Assembly: GCA_030737835.1 (NCBI GenBank)
Contig: CM060847.1
Span: 11,236,704-11,300,703, forward strand
Direction of reading: 5' to 3'
From: Acorus gramineus
Lineage: Eukaryota > Streptophyta > Magnoliopsida > Acorales > Acoraceae
DNA: 64,000 nucleotides
The number at the start of each line of letters is the position of its first letter. The first letter of the stretch is position 1. A model generated the notes under the pieces. The model was not told the origin of the DNA. It searched no databases and saw only the letters and a list, made by a program, of their open reading frames with translations. A program made the translations under genes and the position numbers. This document shows positions 13,188 through 27,007 of the stretch, piece by piece.

Positions 13188-13292
13188 GGGAGCTTTGAGA
13201 GAATGGGTGGCCAAAGCTTTGTTGGATTGGCTTTTGTGTTTTTGGTTTTCTGTTTTTTGGCTTTGTTTTTCTAAAATGTGGAGGTTTTGATG

Positions 13293-13370
13293 TATATAAG
13301 TGGAGGTTCCAGCATCTGTGGATGGGTTAGCTTGGTGGGTCCTTGAGAAATATATATAGGTATATATCCA
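13293..13370 (-). promoter_or_regulatory. TATA-like stretches upstream of the bHLH gene
   Basis: Read on the minus strand, tatata occurs near 13293-13298 and again within 13350-13370, 105-180 bp before the start codon. The sequence alone does not show which one is used. Confidence 0.35.
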
Positions 13371-13658
13371 CAGATGGCTCTTCACATAGTTGGATGGATT
13401 TGAAAATACCTTTTTTTGGAGGGAGAGAGAATTCTGTTGTGGGAGGGGAAGTTATTGTGATGTGGAGGAATCTCAAGAGTTGGTTGGAGACAAAATCTGA
13501 AGAAAACGGGTTGAAAGAACCTGCGAGTGATATATACTTGATTTTTTTTTTTCATGTATAACCCTAAAAATATCTCATTTTATCAAAAACAACCCTAGTG
13601 AATTATTACTTCTATAACTAAAAATTCCTCAAAAGATTTAAATTGTGCATGAACGAAC

Positions 13659-13766
13659 TTTTGAAACATATTTATGCAAAACTTAAAAAGTTGCAGTGTG
13701 TAAAATTGCCCCTCTTGAAAAATATTTTTGCAAAACTTAAAAAGTTGCAGTGTGTAAAATTGCCCC
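13659..13766. repeat. 54-bp tandem duplication
   Basis: Two adjacent copies share gcaaaacttaaaaagttgca and the following tgtgtaaaattgcccc. The period is 54 bp. It lies in the distal upstream region of the bHLH gene. Confidence 0.85.
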
Positions 13767-13950
13767 CCAAAAGATCATTCATGCATAATTTAAACTTTTT
13801 TGAGGACATTGTTAGAAATAGAATTTCAAATGGATGTGTTTTGACAATATATGATTTTTTTATGGGATATATGCAAAAACCCCTGTAAATTTTAAAGGGT
13901 CAATTTTTTGTCTAGACGTCAAAATAAGCTTACATCGTATCAAATTGGAG

Positions 13951-14598
13951 TTTTTTTTTTTTTTTTTTACAAAGACCTGGACAGGATAACAGTCCTAACT
14001 TACAATAAGGATGATATCAAATTATAAGTTAAGTAGACATAGATCAACAAGAATCTAGAGAACACAATGAGCTAATGCCCATGATACCTAGCCCAAAGGG
14101 CTGTAGAACATCTTTTCAACTCCTACCATCGACAAGGTTTGATACTGCATCCCCCTTGTTTCGAGGGGGGTTTTCCTTGTTACGATTTTGGATCTTGGGA
14201 TGCAATCAATCAAAGGAAATAAATAAATAAATCGAAGCAAAGACACAAAAAATTTACGTGGTTCGACAAATTTTGGCTATGTCTACGGAGCACACCAGAG
14301 ATCAATCCACTATCAATGAGAAGTTTTTATAATGATCACGCAGAAAATAAAAACTCTAGAGCCTAATGAAAAATATGAGATGCCCTTTTATACTGACATC
14401 TTATTAAGGACAAAAAAGTCAATACACGAAAGACAAAAAAAAAATTTCTCAGGGCGTTGCCCCCACACACCGCAAGCTGACCGGACAGCTCAATCTACAC
14501 GAGCTCTGCGGAGAGCTCGACCCCCGTCCAATCCTGTATAGCACCAACAATCATCTACATATATTATCAGATTCCATAATATATAACATCTCTAACCA
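13951..14598 (-). mobile_element. Poly(A)-tailed retroposon containing an LTR-like segment
   Basis: On the plus strand it opens with 18 T (13951-13968), so the poly(A) tail is on the minus strand. A perfect 10-bp repeat, caaattggag, flanks it at 13941-13950 and 14599-14608. Inside, 14178-14549 is bounded by tgttacg and ccaaca and carries the ttacgtggttcg motif common in plant Copia-type LTRs. The structure looks like an LTR-derived transcript inserted by LINE machinery. Confidence 0.65.
14178..14549 (-). mobile_element. LTR-like segment (TGTT...AACA) inside the retroposon
   Basis: The ends are TG and CA with short inverted TGTT/AACA. The motif tttacgtggttcga is shared, in reverse, with cgaaccacgtatat at about 33108 in the SRP54-copy intron. 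No 5-bp duplication directly flanks the segment, which fits its being carried inside a larger retroposed unit. Confidence 0.5.
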
Positions 14599-15058
14599 CA
14601 AATTGGAGTAATTTGATGAGCCTGTCTAAACGTGGGAATTGGGGAGTCAATTCGACCTTTAAAAATCAGTTTTCCTGAAAATGACCAATATGAGTCACTT
14701 TTTGTTATTGAGTTTCAAACTTTCAGTATAATGTTGGGTTGTTTTCTACTTTTAATAATTTTATATAATTCTTTTCTTACTATATGTGAACTCCAAGAGT
14801 GTTTATGTATTTTTATTTGAGCTTTCGTTTTAATATATTATATTAAGGTCACTGTCAATGAAAAAAATTCAGTTTTGATTTTCTTTGTTATGGATTCAAT
14901 GTATTTTCTAAGCCCTCATTTGGATTACAGAATAGGAAAGGAATAGAGATGAATAGAGGAGAATTAAGCCCAAAAAGCCGTTTGTTTGCATGCGGCGTTT
15001 GGATACAGGAATAGGGGGAAGAATAGGTGGGAATAAAGGAGAATAAACAAAAAAAAAA

Positions 15059-15442
15059 GTTTGGGTAGAGAGAATAAGTGAGTATAGCTATACATAATTA
15101 GGTGGGAGTAAGTTGATATTTGTATTCCAGACCCTCTTGAATTGTGTTATTCCTCCACTGGTATAAGGTGACCCATCTGTCAAATCACATGTTATCTCAT
15201 CAAATCACATATCATCAGTCATTACCTCTTATACATCAATGGGACTCACATGTCAAATCAACTTTTTACACCTTATTCACATTTTATTCTTCATCAACCA
15301 AACAACTCAACTTTTATTATTATGTTTTTCAATGAGAATAACAAAAAGCACAACCAAACAAAAAATCACTTATTCCATTGATAAAGTTATTTATTCCTGA
15401 AATATGTATAAATATCAAAATAGCTTATGTCTCTACCCAAAC
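15059..15442. mobile_element. MITE with gtttgggtagaga termini
   Basis: The left end is gtttgggtagagagaataag and the right end, reverse complemented, is gtttgggtagagacataag. It is 384 bp with no coding capacity. A diverged copy follows at about 15460-15780 and an inverted relative lies at 45227-45593; all share the block around tcaaatcaact. Confidence 0.7.
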
Positions 15443-15459
15443 GGGCACGTAAAAAATAA

Positions 15460-15780
15460 GTGGGCATCGGTATGCCAGAGTAGATGGGGATAATAAGCTT
15501 ATATTTGTGTTTCAACCCCCCCCCCCCCTAATTGTATTATTCCACCCAATCAATTCCACTAGTATAAAGGGATCTTATTGTTAAATCAACTGTCATCACC
15601 TTTTATAAATCAGAGGGTTCACAGGTTAAATAACAAAAGCTTCATCATTGCGTGTCCAACAAGAATAACACAAAGCATAATCAAATAGAAAATCACTTAT
15701 TCTACTGATATAGTAATATATTCATTGAATAGTAATAAATCACATAATAGTTTATTTCTCTGTTCAAATGACACTAAAAA
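15460..15780. mobile_element. Diverged second copy of the same MITE
   Basis: It shares the order of blocks with 15059-15442: a poly-pyrimidine stretch (C run near 15519-15529), ttgtattattcc, tcaaatcaact or ttaaatcaact, and aaaatcacttattc. The termini are eroded. Confidence 0.5.
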
Positions 15781-17077
15781 AAAGAATGATCTTCTTTGTT
15801 CATGTGCTATGGTGCTACCACTATGTCATATTGCAATCAGTGTTCATGAGAGTAACTGAAAATGTCAAAATGTGATATGCTCCACAAATCCACGATGTGC
15901 ACTTTCAATGATCCAAGATTCCCCCATCTCAAAATAGTAAGAGAGGCTTCACAAATCACAAGTCACAACCGCCATTTATTTTTGTTTTCAATGAAGTACC
16001 TTTGGCTTTCCAATGAAATCTAGTGCAATTGAAAAGGGTGGAGAATTCTAAATATAGGAAAAGCAAGCTCATGGAATGAGTACACCTTTTATTGCCCCCC
16101 TCCCCAATTTTTCATTGCTCAAGCTTCATTTTCAGAGTAGCTTTTATGGGTAAATGAATGGACTGCTCAATCATTTTCTAAGTTTAGGTGGGATATATAG
16201 ATGATGTAATTCACAAGGATCATCTTGATTTTGTTCAAGTTAATGCGAGTTAATCGTCGGCCATCCATCCAAATCCAAGAATTGATTGGCATGGACACAT
16301 TCGGCGGATCCAGTCAGAACTGGTTTCGGTCAGTCTAGTCAGTATCGAACTACAAAGCATATGAATCGAATCGCACAACATAGATGTCATCGTCTCTTCT
16401 CCAGATTCATTCTCTACATGGGTGATGATGCACTGGTGAGAATTTTCCTGCTAGTGCATACTGATGAGAATTTTATCTGTACATATAGGTGGCACATGTT
16501 CAAAAAATAAAGTAATGAGACTGTCAATAATTTTTTAAATGAGAATTTTTTTTTGAGTCTTTGATGAATAGATGTCATCGTCTCTTCTCCCGTAGATATT
16601 ATATTAGAGGACGGAATTCCGTTAGTGTCAAATCCTATCAATACCTAATGAGTTTTTTTTGCATGCTTAACATGTTTGGATACATGATAGCTCCTCATTG
16701 GATACTAACAAAACTGATCAGATCTAACATTAACTGGATTTCATCTTTGATATTAACATACTTTGAATTTGATACATTCGCATTGTATTTTGAATCTTGT
16801 GTAGGCATCCTTGAAACATCATATAAATCTTTGGTTTGATCAGTTTTGTGACCACTCACTGTGAAGTTCAGATTTTGGTTTAAGTCGTGCATCAGAAGTC
16901 CAACAACTTATATCTGACCATCAAATGCTCCAATTTCCATTTCTTGTATAGCATATAATCTGTACAACAAATGATGAAATTGATTTCACTCTTCTATGTA
17001 GTTTAAAAAGAAAGTACTAAAACAGTTTGCTTTCAATCACTTTTTAAAATTCTATAGAGATGGCAATGAAGATTAGG
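15781..17077. other. Gene-free stretch
   Basis: No convincing ORF. A short block, atagatgtcatcgtctcttc, is duplicated at about 16380 and 16567. Nothing else is recognisable. Confidence 0.5.
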
Positions 17078-17306
17078 GTAGCATTTGGTAGCAGAATTGC
17101 AAAACTAATTTTCTCCGATAGCCGAGTTCAAAACCGATTCTACAGGAAGCTGTCTTCCTCCATCTTTCTCCAATCGCAGCTTTTGGACACTATTTACCTA
17201 AAATATATTAGTAGGAAGCTACAATTGTAAAACTGTTTGGTTACACGATTGCATAACCAGCTTTCTGTAAACGTGAAAACTGTCTAATCGCATAACCAAA
17301 CGCTGC
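17078..17306. mobile_element. hAT-like MITE, family shared with 59169-59402
   Basis: The left end gtagcatttggtagcagaat faces a right end whose reverse complement is gcagcgtttggttatgcgat. Internal blocks gcaaaactaattttct and ggaagctg are shared with the 59-kb copy. No clean target duplication was found. Confidence 0.6.
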
Positions 17307-19671
17307 TCACCTTTCCAATTGTTTCTATAAATTGGAATGACGCAACTCAAATGAATGTTCATGGTGGTGGAAAAATTTCATCAATAAGATGTTGTCATGT
17401 GCACAAACTAAAAATAATTCACCCTTTAAAATCATAGATTTGATATTACTCATAAATAAGTTATCCACAAATCAAAGAAAATCTCTAATTTCAGAAATAT
17501 ATGGTTACAAATAAGTCAATAAATATAAAATAAATATGAAGTGCTTTTATATGGGCTTCTAAAATTACCTCATTAAGAAAGGGCATTAAAAAGTAGTGAT
17601 TGCTGATCCTTTCTTAAAAAAAAAAAAATGATTTGAGCATCATATCATTTTTATACTAAATGTAGTTTTTTACAAAATTGTCATATACGGCAATGCTTAA
17701 TAAAAATGATTCTGCTTTTAATTAAGCAGAAAACTGAAAAATGTTGTCAAACGCATTTTAAAAAGAAGACTTAGTGAAAATTTTTTTTACAGTTTTTAAT
17801 ACAAAAATGTTATTTTTTAAAAAGCGCAGAAAATGCACTTTCCAGGAATCAAATCTATTTAAACCACTTTATTTAAAACCTTATTTTTCAAACGTGTTTC
17901 CAAATGGATCCAGATTGAAAAAAGTGGTTTTCCAGAATTGGGTAAATCTTGATTGTCATCTCCCACCAGTCCTTTTGAGAAATTTGATTAAAGAGTTTGT
18001 TGATTTATGTGCAAAACTTTAATTAATATTGGTTTCCAGTCAAGGGAAAATCTATGCTTTCAGAATTCCAAACCATAAGAGAATGGGCTGCCATTTGATT
18101 TCACATTTTAGAAGTCATGACATTTAATTCAACTCCAACTTTTCACATTGTGTGCAATTATTGTTGCTTTTTGTTCTTGTTTTTGTTTTATTTTCTTTCG
18201 TCTATTGTGAGTCAATTAAGCATTAATTCCCCTACAATTGCTATTCAGATACATTTTTTTCTTTTCAATAACAAAAATGAAACTATCGTTTTGGTTATAG
18301 ATTTATGATACCTTTGAGTAATGACTTGTGTGCTTGAAACATTGAAATTTACAAAATAAAAATAAAAAAATTGACCAACATCTATCAGGTCTGTATGCCA
18401 CAACTTAATGCAATGGCAAATCCTGCTGGCCAATTATACTTTTTGAAGAAAAAAATCTTTAGTTTTCCCAACTGGGAAAATCTTTGTTTGTGATTCTGTA
18501 TCAAAATCATGTGCTTCAATATATGAAAAGAATAAATGAATTTTGACTTCATCTTAACATAAATTCAAGCCAATTTTTTTAAGATTTTTTAATGACCATA
18601 ATAGGATCCAAACTCATCTATCCAAAATCATTAACCTATGTTTTCCCAAACACCATTCATTCAAATGGGATCATTTGATGTCCAAATAAGGGGATTAGGG
18701 GAATGATAGCCTGTTCATCAGCAATTAGACTGCTACATATTTGTTATTTGCTAGCATGAAAAAACAAAATAATGCACACCAATAAAAATTAATAAATATC
18801 AACCACATGGTTTATGTAAAATGAAATTAGAAAGACTTAAACATGGCTTATGTAAAATGAAAATAGAAGACTTAACTTTCGATTATTGGTATCACTTATC
18901 CAAACCAATCATAGCATCATGTCAATGTGATTTTTTTTTCTTTACACAGGATATTTCACTGATTAAATACAGTACAACAAATTTTTTTTTTTTTTGGAGA
19001 GCAGTTCAACAATTAAATTTGAAACCATTAAAGCCAATTTTACCATTTGGGAAGGATGGCAACATTTCATCCCCCAGCAATCATAAGATGTGATCCAGAA
19101 TCCAAATGTAAACAGATTTTTACAAAAACTATGCATAATTTGAAAGCTTAAAAGAAAAGTAGTACATAAGCTACCATTTAATTTTCATAATTATCAATTT
19201 CCAATGTATAAATGAATAAAACTTATTTTCATAAAATTATATGATTCATATCAAAATATAAATAAAGCCTGTAACAACTGGGAGGAATCTAATCAAACCA
19301 AAATTCAATTCAAATGCCACCATAACCTGTGTGCTTTTAAGAAAACAGAACCATCATCTAAGACAGAAAATCAATCAATGTTAGGACCTGAATATTCTAA
19401 TAAATCTGATTGAAAGTTCCAACACGCTTTTCCCTCGAATCGAAATATCATTTCACGATGTCTCTAAGATCAATGGTTTGTCATCGCAGCCTTTAACTTA
19501 ACACCTGTACTTGGTAGCGAGGCCTGTGGAAAACAGAACTGCAATCCGAGTTTCATAACAATTCTAGTATTTGGAAGATTGAATAAAATAAGTATGAGAA
19601 TCTTCAGATAGACATGCAGTTCAACTCTATCTGATATATAATGTGGCTTGATTGATCAGGATTTGCTGTCT
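17307..19671. other. Gene-free stretch before the TrpRS gene
   Basis: AT-rich and without a supported ORF. A short direct repeat built on tttatgtaaaatgaaa occurs near 18810-18865. The last several hundred bases presumably include the TrpRS 3' UTR. Confidence 0.5.
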
Positions 19672-22600
19672 TTAAGCAAACATATATGGAAGGGGTCTCA
19701 CAGCCATGAAAGCATCAACCATCTGAACGAAAGAAAGGAATTGTAAGAAAAAATTTCTATGACTAATGTGGGAATATAAGTCATGCAACAGAAACTGAAG
19801 ACATGTAATGCTGCATTGATGTAATCAAGAAATCTGTTAAATTTGGACTTTTCCTATGAATAACGAATTCTAATGTGTATTAATTGTAGATATACCTCAT
19901 CTGTAACAGCAGCACGAGCTTTCCGGTGTCTCTCAACCAACTCTGTTAGGACCTCAATCAAACGCTTTTTAACCTCGCCGGTTAGCATCTGACCGGAACC
20001 GTACTCCTTTCTTATGTGTTCAAGCTCATCATCATCCTCAAGAAAGAATCCCAGGTATTTAATAGGAATATCTACCTGCAAACCAACAATAGAGAACTTG
20101 ATGATTCCAATACCTTGTAATGAATTTTAATCCCCTAAGAAAACCTTGTTCCTGAAACATGTTCATATTCAGATGATGCACTCACAGGGGGGGGACCTCC
20201 AACACAAGAAAATCCAAAAGTAGACCCCAAACCATGGGGATCATGCTATTAAGGTTGAGTTGAGAAAAAAAATAATATGCGAAAACCTGAAGTTATATCA
20301 TACTTAGCATTATAAGATCGTATATCTGCAAGGTTTTCAAAAAAAGTGAATACTGGATGTTAGAGTAGCCGAAAAAAAGGCTCTTTGTAGAATGCCATAC
20401 AAAATTTATCAACTGAATCCAACAACTAGATTAATCTTGGTACTGTTAAATTGATGTGAACCCCAATCTCTACACAATAACATTACAGTCCAACTGTAAA
20501 TACAGAGTTAAGGGTTTATATGAAGTAAGAAATAATAGAACTTGCATATTAAGGAAATATAAGTTAAGAATTACTGAAAAATAATGTATATTGCATGTTT
20601 GTGATACACTGAAGGGTGAATCTACAAGAATTTATTTATACACAGAAAATTCTCAAGGGCCCTAACTTATGACTTTGGGATAGTAACACTGTTAGTGAGA
20701 AAGTAAAGAGGAATTTTCTTTAAGAATTTTCAGCCAAGGAAACAGCGACCATGACCATGAGGGCAAAATTTCTTACAGCATAATTCCAAATTCAATATAA
20801 AAAAAAAAAAATGTAGATTAAAATGACATGGAAAGATACCTCCAAATTCGCTCCATATTTCCGGTGATTCTCTATTGAATCTTGCCCGCCAGAGAAAGCA
20901 TACTTATTGATCTAAAATTGTAACAAAAATATTGAAGAATAACAAATCATTTATGGTTTCAACCATAACAAAAATATTGAGGATTAAGATTCCACATTTA
21001 ACATAAGAGAAAAGCTCCAACAAGGTTAACAAATCATTTGCTGATAAAGGACAACAGTAAACCCAATTCTTCATTTAAGTGGTAACCTTCAATTGGTTGT
21101 TTTCTTTAATTGAAAGAAATGTATATACCACACATTTTGTATATGTGATTGCATAAGCGGTTGAGATATGAACCACATATGTGAAATTCACAATTTGCTG
21201 ACCTATGCCTACTAGCCATATTGAAACCAATAGCAATTTTATATAAAACAATTTCCAAACGAACAACTTGATTTATTTATTCCCAAACAAAAGAAAAGAG
21301 AACAAACCTTAGTTTTTATGTCTTTGGCAGTGTCTGTCACATATATTGCAGAATTTGGATCACTAGCAGACATTTTGCCATTTTCACCCTGCAGATGTGC
21401 ACAATAATTAATGTGCATTATTTAGATGTATACACTGTCAGCAAAAAAATTCCGAAATTATAGAACTACCTGTAGAGCAGGAAAGAATGATGATTCAATC
21501 AATGCAGGCTTTTGATAGCCTAGCCTGGGAGCAACATCTCGTGTCATTCTGAAGTAAGGATCCTGAAAACATAAAAACAAATATAAGCTACAGGAATACA
21601 AAAAGAGGCAAATTTTTCAAGATAATAATTGCTGTGATGCTTAATACAGCATACGAAATCACACACTATTAGAAAGTAATATTTATACCCAAAAAAAAAA
21701 AAGAATTACTAGGCAGCCAGGATATGTTAGTGATCCAAAATGCGATTAGTTCAGCTAGGCCATCAACAAGTACAAAAAAAAACATAAGAATATATAAACT
21801 TCCTCTAGATGGATTAAAAAATACGAAGAAAAAAAAGATGGCATACCATATCCGGTTTTTTAATATAGTGAAATTAAAGTAACAGCCTCCTCAATCTCAT
21901 TTCAAACAGTTTAAAAAGGTTCCAAAACTTTGTAACTTCTAAAATCACTAAAACACTTATTCATCATGTGCAATTGATCCAAAGAGTAGACAAAGAGAAA
22001 TCAAACAATTTATAAGTTTGAAAAGGACCAAGATCACGGATGTAGTGTGAACTTTTGACTAGGGAGAGAAAGATGGATAAGTCTCTCAAGTTAAGATGCC
22101 CCCTTTCTTTATAGCTAAAGAGAAACAGAACGAAGTTTCGAGGGACCAACACATTAGCTTCTTTACTAGGTTGTGGTGGAAATGGACGATCTTTTCCATA
22201 CATATTACACCTAAGGAGTGAACCAGAAGGGGATGGAACAAAGGTTTCAGGATGATTTTTAAGGCTAGCATCCAAAATGAAGAGGGTTCCCAGAAACACT
22301 AAAGTTGAATTGAAGATTGAGCAACTGAAAAAAAAGAGTAAGTAATGACAGTTAAACTCGGCTGTCACTACTGTTCCTGTCTTGGGCAATTATCATTCTT
22401 TTATAACTGTTTGGATCCAAATGGGAAGTAGGGGCAAAATTAGGGTGGATCAAGTGAGGAATCCCTTGACTTCCTTTTCGGAGACAAGGGAGCTTCTATG
22501 TGTCCATGTCATACTTATTTATTTTTGTTAGCACTTTTGTTTTGACCCAGCAACGACATAAAATACTGTACCTTCAGTGGTAGATTTATGTTCCAAAATC

Positions 22601-25600
22601 TTTCTAGTTGAACAAATGTTGACACTGCTTTTATGATAAAACCAAGCACTAGCTTTATTTTTTTTCAAAAAGATGATGTACCTTTATTTTTTAACAAAAT
22701 ATGGTGTCAACAATAGCATTAAATCAAATTATCAAACATACAATGGGCACAAAGAATGTGCCTTTGAAACTACCAAACAATAATATCAGCAACAATAACT
22801 AGAATAGCATAGGACATCAGCACCTGGTCGATAGCGCATGGTATTAAGCAACGGAGATTATCTTTGCCAGCGAACAGATGCGGAAATGAACTCGGGAAAG
22901 ATGGAACTGCCTGCAGTTAACCATAAGTAAGCTCATGGGATCCATTAAGCATCGCTGCATACCATCTTGCAAGCTTAGAGGGGACAAACAAGCTGAAACA
23001 CAAAAGTCTCCAGTACACATGCAACATCCATCAATTTATACCTGGACGGGTGGAAAACTAATTTTCCCGATATGATCTTCAGGAGTGAAGCCAAATATCC
23101 CCACAACCTGCAGTCCGTCACCAAAATAATATCATCAAGCCTTGATATTGAGCAAGGTAAACTAGAATGTGTCCTTTCTGAAGGAATAAAAATATTTAAA
23201 TAAAAATGACCAGCCCAAAGGAATCTAAGGATTTAAGGAAAAATGATGGCATCAGAATTAACTCCATATGGAACTCACCTTATTAAATGTGACACATTTA
23301 GCGACTTTCACCATATTCTTATAGAAGGCACTGGGAAAAAAAAATTAATGCATAGTGGCAGGTCAGTACTAAAAGGCCAATTTAAAAGAACAGTGGTCAG
23401 TGTGGCACTCGAATCCTCCTAGTTTTAAAACCATGCTTCAAATGAGTAATTCTCCTAGACGGCATTCTGATCTAAAGACTGGATATTTCGTGTTAAGTAC
23501 AACTTACCCACCAACATAATCAAAATCTGAGAAAATGAAGGTTCTTGTGACATCAAAGCCACAAGCAATTATGTCCTTTGCATTTTCTCTAGCAAGCCGT
23601 TGACTCTCTTCCACTGAAAGGTTCTTCCACATGCACTTCTCATCATCAGTAAGCTGTATTACAAGAGGAACTTTGAAAGCATCCTGCAAATATCTACAGG
23701 CAACAGTAAGCAAAAAAAAAAAAAAAATGAATAGTCATGAACAAAAAAAAAATGAATTGCATCCTATTTCCCACTTAAAATCTTTCAGCAGTGTCCCCAC
23801 AAAAACATAGTATTTGACATAAACATATTTAAAAAATAGAAAAAAAAATGGAAGTCTAAAGCCAGGAATAAAAGGGAAATAGGATGGAATACAGGTGAAT
23901 GAAATAAAAAAAAAAACATGTTTGTTTAATACAAAGGCGAAAGCCAACCTTTTCGTTCAAAAAAAATGAACAAAAAAAGGAGTCAATGGGACAAAGGCTG
24001 GGTTAAAAAATTCTCCAGATGGCAAAAAGAAAATCAAATATAATTTAAGGCCACCATGTCATCATGAGAAGATGATCAAACTCAATTTCATAACTACTCA
24101 TTCCGAAACCATCGATTTAGGAAACCATGCATTAATCGTTTCAAGTATGTCACTTCATAACTTGACGACTAGCCCTCAAATTTAGAATGTTCAGAAATGG
24201 GTTTAAGATCAAACAGTGGACAAATATAACAGTGAACAAATATAGTAGTAAAATTTGACACTACATCTTTCATAAGTTAGAAATTTACTTAAACATTTCC
24301 AGCAGCAGAGAGACGATCAGATGGACGTGCAACTCGGCATTAGATTGCACAAGAACACCCCAATGCCAAACATCTTCAAAGTACTTTAGAAAACAAGACC
24401 TCTCAACAATTTTTTTTTTTTAATGAAAGAAGGGGAAGTTGCAATTATTTATATATATAATACTTAATAGCGAAGATTATATTGGGAAAACACATGAGCA
24501 GTCATATCCTCTCTTCTTCAAGATTGGGTTGCAATCATCTTGGAAGAGGATATGGCTTCTTCTATTATGGGAAAACTTTAGTTCGGGAGGTGAAGTTCGG
24601 GTGTCAATTTTGAAGCCTCCCCCCAAAATTTTGTTTCTTATAATCTCTCATCTCGCTTTCTCAAATGCAGCATATTAATTTTTTTATGATAGAGACTGGA
24701 CTTTCTTTGCTCAATCACTCCATAGAAAAATTATTTTTTGGTCCGACAAGTACAAAACACCCTTAACACCGTAGCTTAACACTGAATCACAAAAGTAATT
24801 CAGAATAAAAAGAACTAAATCAGGTGAAAAGAGTCAACCTACTTGGTGAACATGAAAGGAATCAGATGCCCCAAATGCAGCGCTTCTGAAGATGGTCCTC
24901 TCCCTGTGTAGAGATAAAACTTCTCCCCTTTCTCATACACATCAAGAATCTCATTGAAATCCCTATCCAAAAAAAAAAATCTAATTCACCCACCATTCTG
25001 TCAATCAAACTCAACACCAGAATGTGATTCATATAAAACATCTCAAATGATGAAAATCAAAGAACCACGTGGAAACATCTTATCACATTGATCCACATTA
25101 ATCCACCCACCAAAATTGATTTCTCCATCAACCAGAGCACAATTTTAAAACAAGTTAAATGAACCAAAAAATCAATCAATGCAACTATTTTTTTTATTGT
25201 GGCCTCTCTTTTTCGATGAAACCCAAATACATTCCAAACAACGTAAAAAAAAAAAAGACTAGCAATTAAAGCAAAACAAACATCTTTATAAAAACCAAAA
25301 TTTTGAATCAAAACCCAAAATACCTTCCAGACATTTGCGAATCTAAAAAACCTAAATCTATGAAAACGATCACGAAATCAAGCAATAACCAAACCAGATC
25401 CAAAAACATCATCCGATCTCCAAACGCGAGCTCCATCGAAATGGAAACCGATCGAGAGGAACATGGAAAGAAGAGACCTGTGAGCGAAGAAGACGCCGCG
25501 GCGGAGGAAGACGTGGGCGGTGCGAGACGTGAGTCGCTCGACGCGGCGGATGAGGGAGTCGTCGAGCCTCTGACAGCCGAACTTCTCGATGAGCTTGTCG

Positions 25601-25707
25601 TAGTCGATCTTCCCGCCGTCTTTCGCCGACACCTCCCATGGATTCACCACCTGCTCTTCCTCTCCTCCTCCTCCGAGTCCGATGACGACGCCGTCTCCTC
25701 CTTGCAT
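19672..25707 (-). CDS. Cytosolic tryptophanyl-tRNA synthetase, complete
   Basis: Class I synthetase that charges tRNA-Trp with tryptophan using ATP. Eleven exons: 25707-25478, 24962-24843, 23693-23508, 23330-23279, 23107-23042, 22910-22824, 21562-21470, 21388-21308, 20911-20840, 20075-19896 and 19722-19672. All phases agree and give 405 residues, the usual size for the eukaryotic cytosolic enzyme. The HIGH-equivalent [18 protein letters not shown] begins at residue 104 and the KMSAS loop is at 283-287 ([19 protein letters not shown]). Both active-site signatures and the eukaryotic-type core, including VIQLTDDEK and [15 protein letters not shown], are intact. There is no plastid or mitochondrial transit peptide; the start is followed by a Gly/Glu-rich leader and then NPWEVSA. 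The ATG chosen is the first in the GC-rich first exon. Nothing looks broken. Confidence 0.96.
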
Positions 25708-26509
25708 CTCTCTCTGTTCGTAACCGATCAGTGAAGACGGACAGGGGGAGACGGAAACCCTTTCGCGTCGGGGTTTTTTCCGTATATGTTATTAGCGTGA
25801 CATTATTATCCTTTCTTTTGTGTCATTTTCCGCGGTGAAATTACTTTACCACTAATCAATTTACTACGAAATATTTTATCAAGAATTCTGATTTCATCAA
25901 ACTGTTATTGTTTGGTTAGCTAATGTATTTTTATAAAGAATCATTTTTAAGTGCTTCGTTCATGCATAAAAAATTGATAAAGAATTTGATTTAAATATCT
26001 AAAATACATTTACTATACTTGTAAAATTTATTTCTTCATCTATATCACAATAATAATAAAAAAGAATAAATATTTAATGAATGCAAATAAATAAAATAAT
26101 CAATTATGTAATTAAATATATAATAATAATTATTTTTCTAAATCAGTTGAATATTATAAACACCCCTAAAAATTAAATAACTAATTTTATTAGTTAGGAT
26201 TCAGATATATTGCTTTAGGTCTAAACCGACATCTCACATCACATATTATACCAATTATAATAATGTCTAAGCCCATCTATAAAAATAAAAACTAAATTTA
26301 AAAATATAAATTAATATATAATATGAAGATTTTTTACATCAAATATAAAAATTATAATAGAATTTTTTTAATTAAAAAATCAAAATGACTATATAAACCC
26401 ATTATATGGGTAGTGGGAAAAAAAAAAAAAAAAAGATGAGACTATTTATTTTAGAATGGATATATAGTAATTTCATTAATTTGTAAATGATATAATAGTA
26501 ATCTAATTT
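25708..26509. other. TrpRS upstream region and AT-rich gene-free DNA
   Basis: The first 100 bases are GC-richer and probably hold the 5' UTR and core promoter; no clear TATA box is evident. The rest is AT-rich with no supported ORF. Confidence 0.4.
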
Positions 26510-26718
26510 AAGATTCCTTGTGAAATTTAAGATTACCACCACAAAAGATGGAAATCTGATTTCACTATATTTTATCACATTGATGGATTTTAATTCAAGT
26601 GAGACACACAATTACCATCAAGATTACCATTAACCAAACAATAGATTTTATACATTTTCCTGATAATCTCACATGAAATCAAATTCCATCTCAGAATGAC
26701 ACGAACCAAACGGGGCCT
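26510..26718. mobile_element. MITE-like repeat, inverted partner of 28250-28455
   Basis: It ends with aaatcaaattccatctcaga and then gaaccaaacggggcc. The reverse complement of this appears at 28255 as ggctccgtttgattcatg followed by gatagattttaatttcat. GTTTGGTTC-type ends are common in hAT-like MITEs. Boundaries are approximate. Confidence 0.5.
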
Positions 26719-27007
26719 TTACATAGATAAATTAATTACGGGTCCTCTAGGAATAACCACTCAATTATTTTTGTTGGGCATTCCCTTTCTTAATACAATT
26801 AAGACTGGATGCCTATCTTTTATATAAAAAAAAACACTCAAATATTTTCATATTATAATAAAAGTAACATATCAAATTTGTATAGAATTCGATCAGTTGA
26901 GATGATCAATTGAGTCAGTGAATATTTTTTATTTTGAATTATCAAAATTTTAATATATTGATATGATTAACTTGAATACGTGTAGAAAGGTTGCTATCAC
27001 TTGGGAG

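Noticed and set aside
21964..22389. 141-codon minus-strand ORF in a TrpRS intron
   Set aside because: It lies in the intron between the exons at 22824-22910 and 21470-21562. No recognisable domain, and splicing it in is not needed.
25303..25734. 143-codon plus-strand ORF
   Set aside because: It is antisense to TrpRS exon 1 and mirrors its GC-rich codons.
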